The notes under the pieces: model-generated
Seen by the model: the letters and a program-made list of their open reading frames with translations, nothing else
What the model was told of the DNA's origin: nothing
Databases searched by the model: none
Program-made: the position numbers and the translations under genes
In this document: piece by piece, positions 35,901 through 46,425 of the stretch
Layout of the letters: the number at the start of each line of letters is the position of its first letter
Numbering within the stretch: the first letter of the stretch is position 1
NCBI GenBank assembly: GCA_947683425.1
Contig: CANTUQ010000055.1
Location: 20,082,001-20,146,000, forward strand
Reading direction: 5' to 3'
Length of the DNA: 64,000 nucleotides
DNA from: Excoecaria cochinchinensis
Lineage: Eukaryota > Streptophyta > Magnoliopsida > Malpighiales > Euphorbiaceae

Positions 35901-36480
35901 TTATCAAGACCGCTGAGAACTTCTGGGATGAAGAGGTCATGACTCAATGCATTACTTGGGAAAGATGCGAGCCCGAAGAGGTTGTTACCGAGAAGATGTT
36001 GTTTGCCAGGCTAAAAGGGAAAGAGAAGATGGCAGAAATAGAACTGAAGATCGGGGATTTAAAGATTTCCTCGGACATACTTGAAGGGCCTCTGCTGAAT
36101 CAGGAAACCAATGGGCAAGCTGCAACAGCATCAACCTCTAGAGAGGCAGAAGAAGACTCTAGCTTAGACTGTCTTTTTATTCCAGAACTTTTTTATGATG
36201 TAAATGACAATTATAATATTATCAATAACGCAAATGATTTCTCTTACTTGTGCGATATTTCTAATGATTTCAACATGCATGAACATATTCCATCAATTTT
36301 TGACATTGATTCCACCGATACAATGCCTTTTAATCTTGGAACCTCGAAAAATCCGAGAGAAATTCTAATAGCATCAAATATAACTCCTGACGAGAGAAAA
36401 AATTTTGAGAGAATAATAAGAAAAAATGAAAAAGTCTTTGCCTGGACCTATGAGGACATGCCAGGGATCGACCGAGACGT
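35901..36480 (+). pseudogene. Element D AT-rich linker before RT
   Basis: First a moderately conserved part (NFWDEEVMTQCITWERCEPE, LFARLKGKEKM), then at 36160-36440 a strikingly AT-rich part encoding Asp, Asn, Ile and Phe-rich sequence (YNIINNANDFSYLCDISNDF). It ends KVFAWTYEDMPGIDRD ahead of RT. It is open throughout in D. No enzyme motif is visible. A related AT-rich block survives alone in B. Confidence 0.75.
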
Positions 36481-37260
36481 AGCAGAACATGCTATCCCGA
36501 CTTATCCAGACTATAAGCCTGTAAAACAGAAGTTGAGAAGGCTCAGGCCAGAATGGGCAGACCAGGTCAAGGAGGAGCTTCGGCAACAGATTGAGGCCAA
36601 ATTCCTTGTTGAAGTGCAGTATCCTACATGGTTGGCAAACGTGGTCCCTGTAGCGAAGAAAAACGGGAAGGTCAGGGTATGTGTGGATTATCGAGATCTG
36701 AACAAGGCCTGCCCTAAAGATGATTTTCCACTACCCCACATCGATGTGTTGATAGACAGTGCCGCCAACTGCGCGATGTACAGCTTTGGAGATGGTTATG
36801 TGGGCTACAACCAGATCCTGAACAAAATAGCTGACCGGGTTAAGACCGCTTTCATCACAGAATGGGGGACCTACGCCTACCGAGTCGTGCCTTTTGGCCT
36901 GAAAAATGCAGGGGCCACATACCAGAGGATGGCGACCAAGATTCTAAGTGACTTGATCCACAAGGAGGTAGAGGTGTATGTTGATGACATGATGGTCAAG
37001 TAGGCCACCCGGGAGGGCCATTTCGAAGCTCTAGAGAAGTTCTTCACCAGGATTGATAAGTATAATTTGCGACTCAACCCCAAGAAGTGTGTCTTCGGAG
37101 TAACTTCGGGAAACCTGTTGGGATATGTCGTCAGCCAGAGGGGAATAGAAATTGACCCGGACAAGGTGAAAGCCATCAGAGAGATGCCCGTGCCGCAGAA
37201 AGAGAAGGATGTAAGGAGTTTCCTGGGCAAGCTGCAGTACGTCAGCCGATTCATTGCCAA
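36481..37260 (+). pseudogene. Element D reverse transcriptase
   Basis: RT motifs in order: LVEVQYPTWLANVVPVAKKN, VRVCVDYRDLNKACPKDD, FPLPHIDVL, GYNQI, VVPFGLKNAGATYQRM, and the catalytic box VYVDDMMVK, intact. A TAG follows at 37001-37003 where H has Ser (TCA). The thumb region continues NLRLNPKKCVFGVTSGNLLG and ends in the SFLGKLQYVSRFIAKL motif. The active-site residues are present, but the stop blocks translation. Confidence 0.93.
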
Positions 37261-38240
37261 GCTCACCTCAATATGCGAGCCCGTTTTTAAACTGCTCAGA
37301 AAGAATCAACCTGTGGTCTGGAACGAAGACTGCCAGAAAGCCTTTGATAGCATCAGGCAATATCTATTGAATCCGCCAGTACTAAGGCCGCCACAACCGA
37401 TCAAACCGCTTATCCTGTATCTGGCAGTGGAGGGCAGTTCTGTGGGCGCCATGATGGCTCAAGAGGATGAATTTGGGGTGGAATTCGCAATTTATTACCT
37501 CAGCAAGAAGTTCCTGGCTTACGAAATAAAATATGCTGAAATAGAAAAAATCTGCCTCGCAGTGATTTGGGCATCAAAGAAGCTGAGACATTACTTCCAC
37601 TCATATAAAGTTCAGGCAGTGGCCAAGCAGAGTCCGTTGAGATATTTGCAGGAAGCACCGTCTTTGCTTGGTAAGATGGGGAGGTGGCTGCTCTTGCTAC
37701 AGGAGTTCGATGTGCAATACATCACTCGTAAAACTATTAAGGGGTGAGCCGTAGCCGAATTTCTTGCTGAGCATCCTATTCAAGGGGACACTCCTGAGTT
37801 CACCTTTCCTGATGAGAGCATAATCACGATTTTCGTCCAAGGATGGTAGTTACACTTTGATGGGGCAGTCAGCAACAAGGGGGCCGGAGTCGGAATCATT
37901 TTGATAACCCCAGATAACGAGAAGCTCCCCCTAGCCAAGAAGCTGAGGTACAAAGCAACCAACAATGAAGCCGAATTTGAAGCATGCACTTTCGGGTTGG
38001 AAGCTTTAGTTGCATTGGGGACAAAGAATGTAGAAGTCTTTGGTGACTCATCCTTGGTGATTAACCAAGTTCGAGGTGAGTGGGCTGTGAAAGAAGAGCG
38101 GCTGGTACCTTACGTTGATTATTTGAAAGAGGTATGTGGGCAGTTTGAAACCTGCACTTTCCACTTCGTGCCAAGAGATGAGAATCGTCTGGCTGATACT
38201 TTGGCAACCTTAGTGTCAATGTGGGATAATCCTGAAGGAG
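37261..38240 (+). pseudogene. Element D RNase H and archaeal-type RNase H
   Basis: The classical domain (LYLAVEGSSVGAMMAQ, IYYLSKKFLAYEIKYAE, LRHYFHSYKVQAVAKQ) ends in YITRKTIKG, then TGA at 37745 where H keeps CGA. The archaeal-type domain follows a TAG at 37847 shared with H: LHFDGAVSNKGAGVGI, NNEAEFEACTFGLEAL, VFGDSSLVINQVRG, FVPRDENRLADTLA. Asp, Glu and Asp of the active site can all be seen. Two RNase H domains in tandem are a hallmark of plant Tat elements. Confidence 0.92.
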
Positions 38241-39577
38241 TAGCTATGAAGCCAGTACTGATTTCAAGTTCTGAGAAGCCCAGCTTTGAGATTAAGCCTG
38301 TAATGGAAGTACAAGTGGCGGATGGGAAACCATGGTACTTTGACATTATGAATTATTTGGAAAACAATAAGTTTCCAGAGGAAGCTACTGAGAAAGATCA
38401 GAGGATGATCCAAAAACTATCTACTCAGTTCATATCCTTGGAAGGAGTGTTGTACAAAAGACAGTCAGAAGGGATTCAACTCAGGTGCTTGAATGAAAAA
38501 GAAGCCCGCAAGGTAATGGAGGAGACCCATGCAGGCATCTGTGGGGCTCACATGAACGGTTTGACCCTGGCTAAGAAGATCATGAGACAAGGCTTCTATT
38601 GGCTTACGATAGACAATGACTGCTCGAAATATGTCAAACAATGCCAGTTGTGCCAATAATACGCAGACTTGAGACACCTACCGGTATAAGAGCTACACAA
38701 CCTGACGTCACCTTGGCCTTTCGCTGCTTGGGGGATAGATATCAGTGGAGAGATTCGCCCTACGACATCCAATGAGCACAGATACATCATAGTTGCAATT
38801 GACTATTTTACCAAATGGGTAGAGGCAGAATCCTTCAAAAAGATTGATGCAAGAGATATGGCCAAGTTCATAGAGAGAAATCTGATCTGCAGATATGGCC
38901 TCCCTCACCACATAGTGTCTGACAATGGGGTGCAGTTCATGGGGGAAACCAGGAAGCTCCTCGAGAAGTATGGTGTCGAACATCATAAATCCTCTCCCTA
39001 CCGACCACAAGCAAATGGAGCAGTAGAGGCCGCTAATAAGAATATGAAGAAGATCCTATCCAAGATGGTCCAAACTTACAAAGACTGGGCTGAAAAGCTA
39101 CCCTTCGCCCTGTGGGGATATAGGACAACTGTAAGGACATCTACGGGCGCTACACCATTTTCCCTAGTATACGGGACGGAAGCAGTATTGCCAATTGAGA
39201 TAGAGCTCAAGTCGCTGAGAGTGGTCATGGAAGCCCAAATTCCGGAGGCCGAATGGGCACGACAGAGGCTACAACACTTAAACTTACTAGATGAGAGTAG
39301 GTTGAGAGCTTATTATCATAATATGATCTACCAGAAAAGATTAGCCAGGACTTTCGGGAAGAAGGTGAGAAAGCATTCGTTGAAAGAAGGAGACTTAGTG
39401 TTCAAGCAGATGAGGCCAGGCATACCAGATATCAGAGGGAAATTCAGACCAACCTGGGAGGGGCCGTATATCCTTAAAAAGCTATTGTCCAAAGGAGCTG
39501 CAATCTTGTCGGATAGTGATGGAAATGAATTCAAAGAACCGATCAATATCAACAGACTCAAAAGGTTCCATGGCTAA
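38241..39577 (+). pseudogene. Element D integrase
   Basis: Zinc-binding part HAGICGAHMNGLTLAKKIM ... KYVKQCQLCQ, then TAA at 38657 (TAG in H) and TAA at 38687. Catalytic core: AAWGIDISGE with the first Asp, HHIVSDNGVQFMGETRKLLE with the second Asp, and SPYRPQANGAVEAANKNM with the Glu. The C-terminal domain reads RKHSLKEGDLVFKQMRPGIP ... RPTWEGPYIL and ends RLKRFHG. There is no chromodomain. It would insert the cDNA; the two internal stops disable it. Confidence 0.93.
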
Positions 39578-39964
39578 AGACCAAAATAAAAAGAAGAGAA
39601 TAAAATGCCTGCAGGTCAAAAATCGAAAAAAGGCGGCCGTGCTAAAATTGGGCGCCTCGACAGGGTGAAAACCGAAAAAAGACATCCTGTGCAAAAATTA
39701 GAGGCATGAGAGAAAATGTCCGATCGTGAAAACTCGAGAGGGCCGATTGGTAACAGGAGTTGATGCTGTTAAAATTTGGTTTCATGTATTAATAGGGCGT
39801 ACGCGGTTGAGTAAATGTCAAAACTGATCATGTATGCTGCAATTAAATGGAAATGTACACAATTTCGTGAAATAGAATGAATATTATTCTTTTCATTTTC
39901 GTCATTTTCTAGTTCTGCATTAAAGAGAAATGTAACACTAAAAGAAATACATATGTAAGCTAAG
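39578..39964 (+). other. Post-integrase noncoding block, element D
   Basis: No gene. It carries two related units: one with TCAAAAATCGAAAAAAGGC and GTGCTAAAATTGGGCGCC (39611-39656), the other with GGGTGAAAACCGAAAAAAG and GTGCAAAAATTAGAGGC (39659-39706). Both recur in H and, on the minus strand, in A and B. The antisense gene ends at 39965. Confidence 0.7.
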
Positions 39965-41313
39965 CTAAGTCCTACTGCTACTCTCGCCGACCAGACGCTT
40001 GAGCCCTCGTGTCCTATTATTAGATGCGGGGCTGAGGATCCACTTCTTGTACTCGCTAGTTGAAGCCGCAGAATGATCGCCGAACCTCAGTATAACAGTC
40101 TTCACTGGTAGTTTGCTCCACAGGTCATGATACCTTGAGGCGAACGCAGCTGAAAGGGCTCCTCCCCGGAAAGATAAGGGAACCCTCACCACATCTTGGG
40201 TCATCCCGAGCTGACGTGCACATCGAGAGGTGATACAAAAGGTGGCTCGATGGAGCCCACAGAGGGGAACACACCCCGATGGCCCATCAATGACCACATG
40301 AGACAGTAGGAGCCAGGCAAACGTAAAACTGATGTCGTCATCTGATAGCTCGCCAAATCTGATGATGCCTTTCCCAGCAGTGGTGCACTCACACAGTCGT
40401 CGACTCGGGAGGAAATGGCTCGGCGAATACTGTGGAATAACTCGAGGAGGTGGCTCAGACAACATCCTCAATTTCTCTTGCAGCCAGATCTAAAAAAGAT
40501 AATAATAAAAAGAAATAAATAAAAAAGAAAACAAAAAAAAGAGAAAGAGAAAAAGCCGCTGGAGTAAGTAGGGTTTACTTTAGGTAAAAATAAGGCACAG
40601 GGTTGTGTGAAAATCCGAAAGGACGCACCTCCCACTAAGAAAAGTTAGTGTGAAAATCCATAAGGGACGCACTACCTTTTAAATAATGACGTACCTGGAG
40701 CAATAAGGGGCTGCCGGTAAAGGTAGTGGTGGATCCAGAGCTCACAGCGTCCAAGCCCAGAATAGTCTCAGCCAGAATAAGTGGGAAAGGTGATGATCCC
40801 CGATGAAAGTCGCTCAAAACTCCGAACAGGCGAGGATCACCTGTCAAACCCCTTGGAACAACAGTGAGGAAGTTCATCATGTAAAACAGAAATACGGTAC
40901 TTACCCGGTAAGTGGGGATGTCAGTGAACTGATCTAAACCCTCGATCAGTGGCCCCAGGGCAAAGGAAGAGAGAAATCATCCGGACGGCCTCAGAAGAAG
41001 GTATGCCCAGTGCCATAGCTATGTACCGAGTCTAGAGTAGGCCGCAATGGGGGACGCAAGGCAGAGAGTTAGGAGGGAACCAGGCTCCAAGAATAGCAGC
41101 TAACTCTTCAGGCAAGGGGCACAGTTCCTGGTAAGTGAACCGGAAGACGTGAAACCGGGGGTTCCAGAAGTGGGTTGCCGCCAGAAGAAGGTTCTGATCA
41201 ACTTTGACCCGACACAGGTATTTTAGCCCAAACAGAGGGGAAAGGGCACCTTTTTCCCAAGTGTGCTTGTCATCTAAGATACGGTGCATTCTTTGGACTA
41301 GAGAAGAAGACAT
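39965..41313 (-). pseudogene. Element D antisense accessory gene (plant-mobile-domain / DUF7745-like), one intron
   Basis: It reads opposite to gag-pol. Exon 1 (41313-40695) starts MSSSLVQRMHRILDDKHTWE and has LLLAATHFWNPRFHVFRFTY then QELCPLPEELAAILGAWF, the pattern of plant mobile-domain proteins. A GT-AG intron (40694-40490) leads to exon 2 (40489-39965): IWLQEKLRMLSEPPPRVIPQ, SPSHFLPSRRLCECTT, ITSRCARQLGMTQDVVRVPL, ending LVGESSSRT. Joined length is about 380 residues. TAG at 41032, where H keeps CAG, and a 5-base deletion near 40970 break it. A TATA-like box lies at 41390-41383. Function is unknown; the family name comes from pattern recognition only. Confidence 0.68.
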
Positions 41314-41382
41314 TCTAAGAAGAATAAAAGGCTCGAGATGTTGAGAAAATGAAGAGACAAAAAAGGAGCATTGTTTTAGAAG

Positions 41383-41390
41383 AATTTATA
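41383..41390 (-). promoter_or_regulatory. TATA-like box of the antisense gene (D)
   Basis: Minus-strand TATAAATT, 70 bases before the ATG at 41313. The palindrome ACCGACGGCCAGCCCGTCT (41401-41419) lies 11 bases upstream of it. H keeps box and motif (60216-60223, 60234-60252). Confidence 0.55.
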
Positions 41391-41397
41391 GAAAGGC

Positions 41398-41617
41398 GTC
41401 ACCGACGGCCAGCCCGTCTCCCCCAAGAGACGGCCCACCCATCAGTAAAGGTCCACCTGGCAAATGCATACGTCAGCATTGCATTCATCACACGCATTAA
41501 TTCACATTTATTGAGAGATAGACGGCCAGCCCGTCGGTCGCTCCTACAAATGCCCAGCCCGTCGGTCACGAAACTCTATATATGGGCGAGTGACAGACGG
41601 ACCAGCGGCGCTGTCAC
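41398..41617. promoter_or_regulatory. Divergent promoter region with LTR-type palindromes (D)
   Basis: Lies between the antisense and sense genes. It holds GACGG/CCGTC palindromes at 41401-41419, 41427-41433 (half), 41520-41537 and 41553-41566, of the kind seen in the D U3. On the sense side TATATAT (41577-41583) comes 10-15 bases after the last motif. A short inverted repeat GTGACAG...CTGTCAC follows (41590-41617) near the expected start site. Confidence 0.6.
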
Positions 41618-41780
41618 TTTCACTCTTCCTCTCAAAAACGGTTCTTTAAGCGTTTTTTCTGCATTTTCAAGCTTTCTTTCTCATTTTTCTTGCAATTTCT
41701 TCATCTTTTCGCGTTCTCCACTCACCGGACGCTTGGGCCTTCATATTTCTTCAGTTTTTCTACACTTTTCGCGACTATAA

Positions 41781-42492
41781 GTAAGTAAAATAACTACTTT
41801 ACTTTTTAATTTAATTTATTTCTTCTTCTTTTAGCTTTAAAAATAGTTATGACTCTTTAGGTGATTTAAATATCTAGGGAGAATGCTGCCTTCTTTTTTA
41901 TTATTTTATTTTATTTATTTTTTAGTGCAATCAAAGCTTTTGCATGATCACATATAAATAATTTTTTTTTCTATACTTTTGCCGCCTTAGAAATAGGCTT
42001 TTTAGCGCATTATTTTGTGTTGTTGAGGCCTGAGGCCATTATGTTGTGTTGTTGGGGACACACTCTTGCCGGGGTGCGTCCCATTTATGTACATATATTG
42101 TTGTTGAGGCCTGAGGCCTGTTTTAATACCTTTTTATGCAGGAGGTTGGACACACCCTTGTCGGGGTGCTGCCCAATTTTTATTATTATTTTATTTTAAA
42201 ATTGAATATTTTTGTGTATAATGCATGCCTTGGGGTCTAGAAAGCCCATTTTTATTCGCTTTAAACATTTCCATGCCGATTGCATGTTCCTTCTGCTTTT
42301 GATATGTGCAAAGCAGGATGGGCAACATACCTTGACAGGACGTTCGCCCATTTTCATTTATTATCTGTTGTTTTACCTCGTATTCAGGCCGCTATTGCCC
42401 GGGTGAGGCCGCCTAAATGGGCTTTCACCTAGGAAACGAGCCTAATAATGCATGTTTTGTCAAATTTTCACCATCTAATACTTCTTTTGCAG
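41781..42492 (+). other. Predicted 5' intron of the sense accessory gene (D)
   Basis: Donor A-GTAAGTAAAA at 41781, pyrimidine-rich acceptor CTTCTTTTGCAG ending at 42492, 712 bases, AT-rich. H keeps both sites (60614-61323). Inside are imperfect repeats around GGCCTGAGGCC and ACACYCTTGYCGGGGTGC at 42025-42180. No cDNA is available to confirm splicing. Confidence 0.5.
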
Positions 42493-42552
42493 GATGCTTC
42501 CTAGACGCAGAGCACCGCAGCCCTAGCCCGAGGTCGTGGTTTTCCGGGTTGG

Positions 42553-44525
42553 ATGGACGATGAGTCAGCTCAGAGATATAGAGCGTTGGCTTAGGTAGAG
42601 ATTCGGGATAGCCGCTTCGTGTCCCAGCCGTTCCTAGAGGCCCTAAGGATGGCCCCAAAGTTTGATATGCTTGTCGAGGGCGCTGGGTGGACCGAGTTCC
42701 TTGAGCATGCTTTCCAGACTTTTCCCGAGGCTACCAGTCAGGTGCTAGCCACCCTACGATATGGCGGTTTTCAGAGATCAGATACAGAGCCAGGGGTGGT
42801 CCAGTTCTAGTTCGATGGCCAGCATTACAGTATTACCAGGCAGAGGTTCGCGCAGGCCATGGGGCTACCCAGAGAGGAGGGGTCGAGATCCCATGGCGAG
42901 CGGTGAGACGCACCCATTGGGTGGCCATTGCCTTACCGAGAGTGTTGTATGATCATGATACAACGAAGAACACCGTACTGGTGTCTCAGGCACTCCGGTA
43001 CTTGCACAGAGTGCTATCCAGTTCGTACCTTGGTCGAGCTGGTAATCCAGGGTCGCTTAATGCGGCCGAAATCTGGAGCCTCTGGGCTATGGTGGCAGGC
43101 CAGCGCCTCAACATTAGCCATGAGATTTTAGCTAACTTGGTCAGAGTTGGCAGAGGGCTGACACCGGTGGTGATAGTGGGAGGAGTAATCACCCGTCTGC
43201 TTTTGGGATTAGGAGTCACTCCAAATAGGCTGAGAGGACCCCTGGATGGGGGGATACATGTGGATGCCGCCACCACAGTGCAGATGGGGATGATCACGCA
43301 GATATCAGGGCAGGCAGAGGCATACAGAGTACTGTCCATCCACGAGACTAGGTGGATGTTCTCCCTTCCACCTTTGGGCCCAGACCCGGAGCAGCCAGAG
43401 CCAGAGCCAGAGCAGCAGCCTCCTCACCTAGAGCCAGAGCCACAACAACAGCCTCCTCACCCAGGGCCAGAGCTAGAGCCGCACCCTCCTCAGCCTCCTC
43501 TACCCGAGCAGCCTCCGCAGCCTCCTCAGCCTCAGACTGTGCCATCGCCACCACAGCAGGAGCAACCCAGGACTCCGTCGAATTTCGACATGGAGTTCAC
43601 TATGGATGAGCTCTTTACCGCTTCACCGGCATCCAGAGCGCCGACTCCTATCACATCGCCGAGTATCAGGGTACAGAGGACTACCCACGGGCCCCCCGAG
43701 AGGTATCACCCATATTTTCGAGGCGACCCAGGGGCATCCACCTCCACAGCACCGCTGCCAGAGCCACCACAGCAGCAGCCAGCACAGCCTGACTTCTCTC
43801 AACTCCTCATGTCCATGTTCATAGCCTTAGAGCGGTAGCAGGATAAGAGAGACAGATCTATGCATGAGAGGTTAGACCGCCAGCAGGCTGCTATTCAGGA
43901 GCAGTCCCAGTTGCTAGAGCGGTTAGCCTAGGAGCAGGCCGATTATATCGAGCACACAGCGCGAGAGCAGGCTCAGGTCATGGAGGCCTTCAGAGATGAG
44001 TAGTCGAGGCTGATAGAGCAGATTGCCCAGGGTCAGAGGGAGCTTAGGCATCAGTTCGCTCATGATTTGAGAGCATCTCAGGACCAGGCGTCTCAGAGGG
44101 TTGATATGACCCTACAGATGATCGACGAGTCACTCGACTCTCTGAGATCCCGGGTCCAGGCGATAGAGGGGATCCTCCCACCCTTGTCTCAGACCATGAG
44201 GGAGTTTAGAGAGCAGATAGAGCAGCGCCTAGAGAAGATGAGAAAGGCCGCCAGCGAGCAGACCATTCAGATGAGCCAGGCGTTCAAGAAGTTAGGAGGC
44301 ACAGTATCAGAGACCTTAGGGTTCATGAGGACTTGCACCCAGCCCTTCTTGGTTGGCTATGCTCAGATTCGGTTCAGGCAGACCCACGATGCTGGAGCAG
44401 GACCCTCTAAGGCTCAGCCTCCACCTCTGGCACAGCCAGCTCCGCCTCCACCCCCGCCAGGGACAGTGCACATATCAGATGACGAGGATCATGATGAGGA
44501 GCCCTCCGACTATCGGCCTCTCTGA
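42553..44525 (+). pseudogene. Element D sense accessory gene (Athila-ORF1 / plant-transposon-protein-like)
   Basis: Start chosen at MDDESAQRYRAL (42553), as in H; an earlier ATG at 42494 is in another frame. The N-terminal 275 residues match the layout of Athila ORF1 or 'putative plant transposon protein' families: LVEGAGWTEFLEHAFQTF, QHYSITRQRFAQAMGLP, NAAEIWSLWAMVAGQRLNIS, GVITRLLLGLGVTP. A Pro/Gln/Glu-rich spacer follows (43381-43560), then a heptad-rich coiled coil (about 43840-44340) and an acidic tail ending at TGA 44525. TAG codons at 42592, 42808, 43839, 43929 and 44001, and a one-base loss near 42880, break it. No signal peptide or membrane segment is seen. Confidence 0.7.
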
Positions 44526-44982
44526 TATTCAGGGAGTCATATTTTTGTATTTTTGCACATTTCTACTATGTATATCCGTTGTACAAAAGAGGATACTTCT
44601 AGTGAAAAACTTTTTTTTTTCAGTTTTGTACATCCATTCATTTATTTATGATTCATTCATATCACAGATGAATATTTCTTAGCATAATGACATGACAAAT
44701 GAAGAGAAAATAACAACAAAAGATAACCCGGATTTAGAAAAATGACAACTCAACAGAACAAAAAAAAGGGGGAGAACCTGAAATGAAACATAATATGATG
44801 AAAAGAAACCACATCATTTATAAACATGTTGAAAGATAACAACTCAAGCATGAACTAACAAAACCTTTTATCACACAGGTACAGAGAAACATCGATCAGA
44901 ACACAGGCATCGATTAAAAGTCCAAACAAGGGCGCCTAAGATTCATGTATTCTTAGAATGAGGAACCCAGCGAGGCCTCCTC
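44526..44982 (+). other. Element D 3' noncoding region before the array
   Basis: Nothing coding. AT-rich sequence nearly identical to H 63358-63783. Confidence 0.7.
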
Positions 44983-46330
44983 CTCTTCACATCGGGATTG
45001 TAGCCAGAGAGTGCTGCATCTCACGGTTCACGCGGCAGCCAGAGAGCGCTACGTACCTTGCAGATCGGATGGGGGTTAGCAAGGGAACTTCAGATCGAAA
45101 CTGTGGCTAGAAAAACACCGCTCTTCACATCAGGATTGTAGCCAGAGAGTACTGCATCTCACGATTCACGCGGCAGCCAGAGAGCGCTACGCACCTTGCA
45201 GATCGGATGGGGGTTAGCAAGGGAACTTCAGATCGAAGCTGTGGTTAAAAAAACACCACTCTTCACATCGGGATTGTAGCCAAAGAGTGATGCATCTCAC
45301 GGTTCACGCGACAGCCAGAGAGCGCTATGCACCTTGCAAATCGGATGGGGGTTAGCAAGGGAACTTCAGATCGAAGCTGTGGTTAGAAAAACACCGCTCT
45401 TCACATCGAGATTGTAGCTAGAGAGTTCTGCATCTCACGTTTCACGCGGCAGCCAGAGAGCGCTACGCACCTTGCAGATCGGATGGGGGTTAGCAAGGGA
45501 ACTTTAAATCGAAGCTGTGGTTAGAAAAACACCACTCTTCACATCGGGATTGTAGCCAGAGAGTGCTGCATCTCACGGTTCACGCGGCAGCCAGAGAGCG
45601 CTACGCACCTTACAGATTGGATGGGGGTTAGCAAGGGAACTTCAGATCGAAGCTATGGTTAGAAAAACACCGCTCTTCACATCGGGATTGTAGCCAGAGA
45701 GTGCTGCATCTCACGGTTCACGCGGCAGCCAGAGAGCGCTACGCACCTTGTAAATCGGATGGGGGTTAGCAAGGGAACTTCAGATTGAAGCTGTGGTTAG
45801 AAAAACACCGCTCTTCACATCGGGATTGTAGCCAGAGAGTGTTGCATCTCACGTTTCATGCGGCAGCCAGAGAACGCTACGCACCTTGCAGATCGGATGG
45901 GGGTTAGCAAGGGAACTTCAGATCAAAGCTGTGTTTAGAAAAACACCGCTCTTCACATCGGGATCGTAGCCAGAGAGTGCTACATCTCACGGTTCACGCG
46001 GCAGCCAGAGAGCGCTACGCACCTTATAGATCGGATGGGGGTTAGCAAGGGAACTTCAGATCGAAGCTGCAGTTAGAGAACACTGCTCTTCACACTGAGC
46101 TTGTAGTCAGAGAGTGCTACATCTCTTCAGAGCTGCGCAAGCCAAAACGAGGCCCGCAGAAACAATTGAAGTTGTGGTTAAAGAAACACCGCTCTTCATA
46201 TCGAGATAGTGGCTAGAGAATGCTACGTCTCACCAACACCTGCAGGTCGAGACGAGACCGATAGGGATATCTTCACATCGCCAAACAGACCGAGACGAGG
46301 TCTACCCGGCAAAAGGCACGGAAGGTAAGA
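44983..46330 (+). repeat. 138-bp tandem repeat array, element D 3' region
   Basis: CTCTTCACATC recurs at 44983, 45121, 45259, 45397, 45535, 45673, 45811, 45949 and 46086: eight 138-bp steps (the last 137). A unit runs from GGATTGTAGCCAGAGAGTGC through CGGCAGCCAGAGAGCGCTAC to GGATGGGGGTTAGCAAGGG. Two or three truncated, diverged copies end it (to about 46330). H has the same unit. Confidence 0.97.
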
Positions 46331-46404
46331 ACCGCCACAGGTACGCTTTCTTTCTTTCTGTCCCTTCTCTGAGTTTTGGCTCATCTAGGCGCTTGTGCAC
46401 TAGT

Positions 46405-46425
46405 TTCCCCAAAACTGGGGGCAAC
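46405..46425 (+). other. Polypurine-tract-like site before the D 3' LTR
   Basis: CCCCAAAACTGGGGGCAAC directly before the LTR start TGTAAGC. B has the same motif before its 3' LTR. ACTGGGGG would be the plus-strand primer; the core is short, so the exact primer is uncertain. Confidence 0.6.

Noticed and set aside
43348..43554. Ala/Glu-rich minus-strand frame
   Set aside because: It is the shadow of the Pro/Gln/Glu repeat codons in the sense accessory gene; H has the same shadow at 62048-62386.
42553..44525. Envelope-like third gene
   Set aside because: No signal peptide, membrane segment or cysteine pattern; it has a Pro/Gln/Glu spacer and a coiled coil.
44983..46330. Possible CRISPR array (regular repeats)
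   Set aside because: Units are contiguous 138-bp tandem copies without unique spacers, in plant DNA, inside a retrotransposon 3' region.
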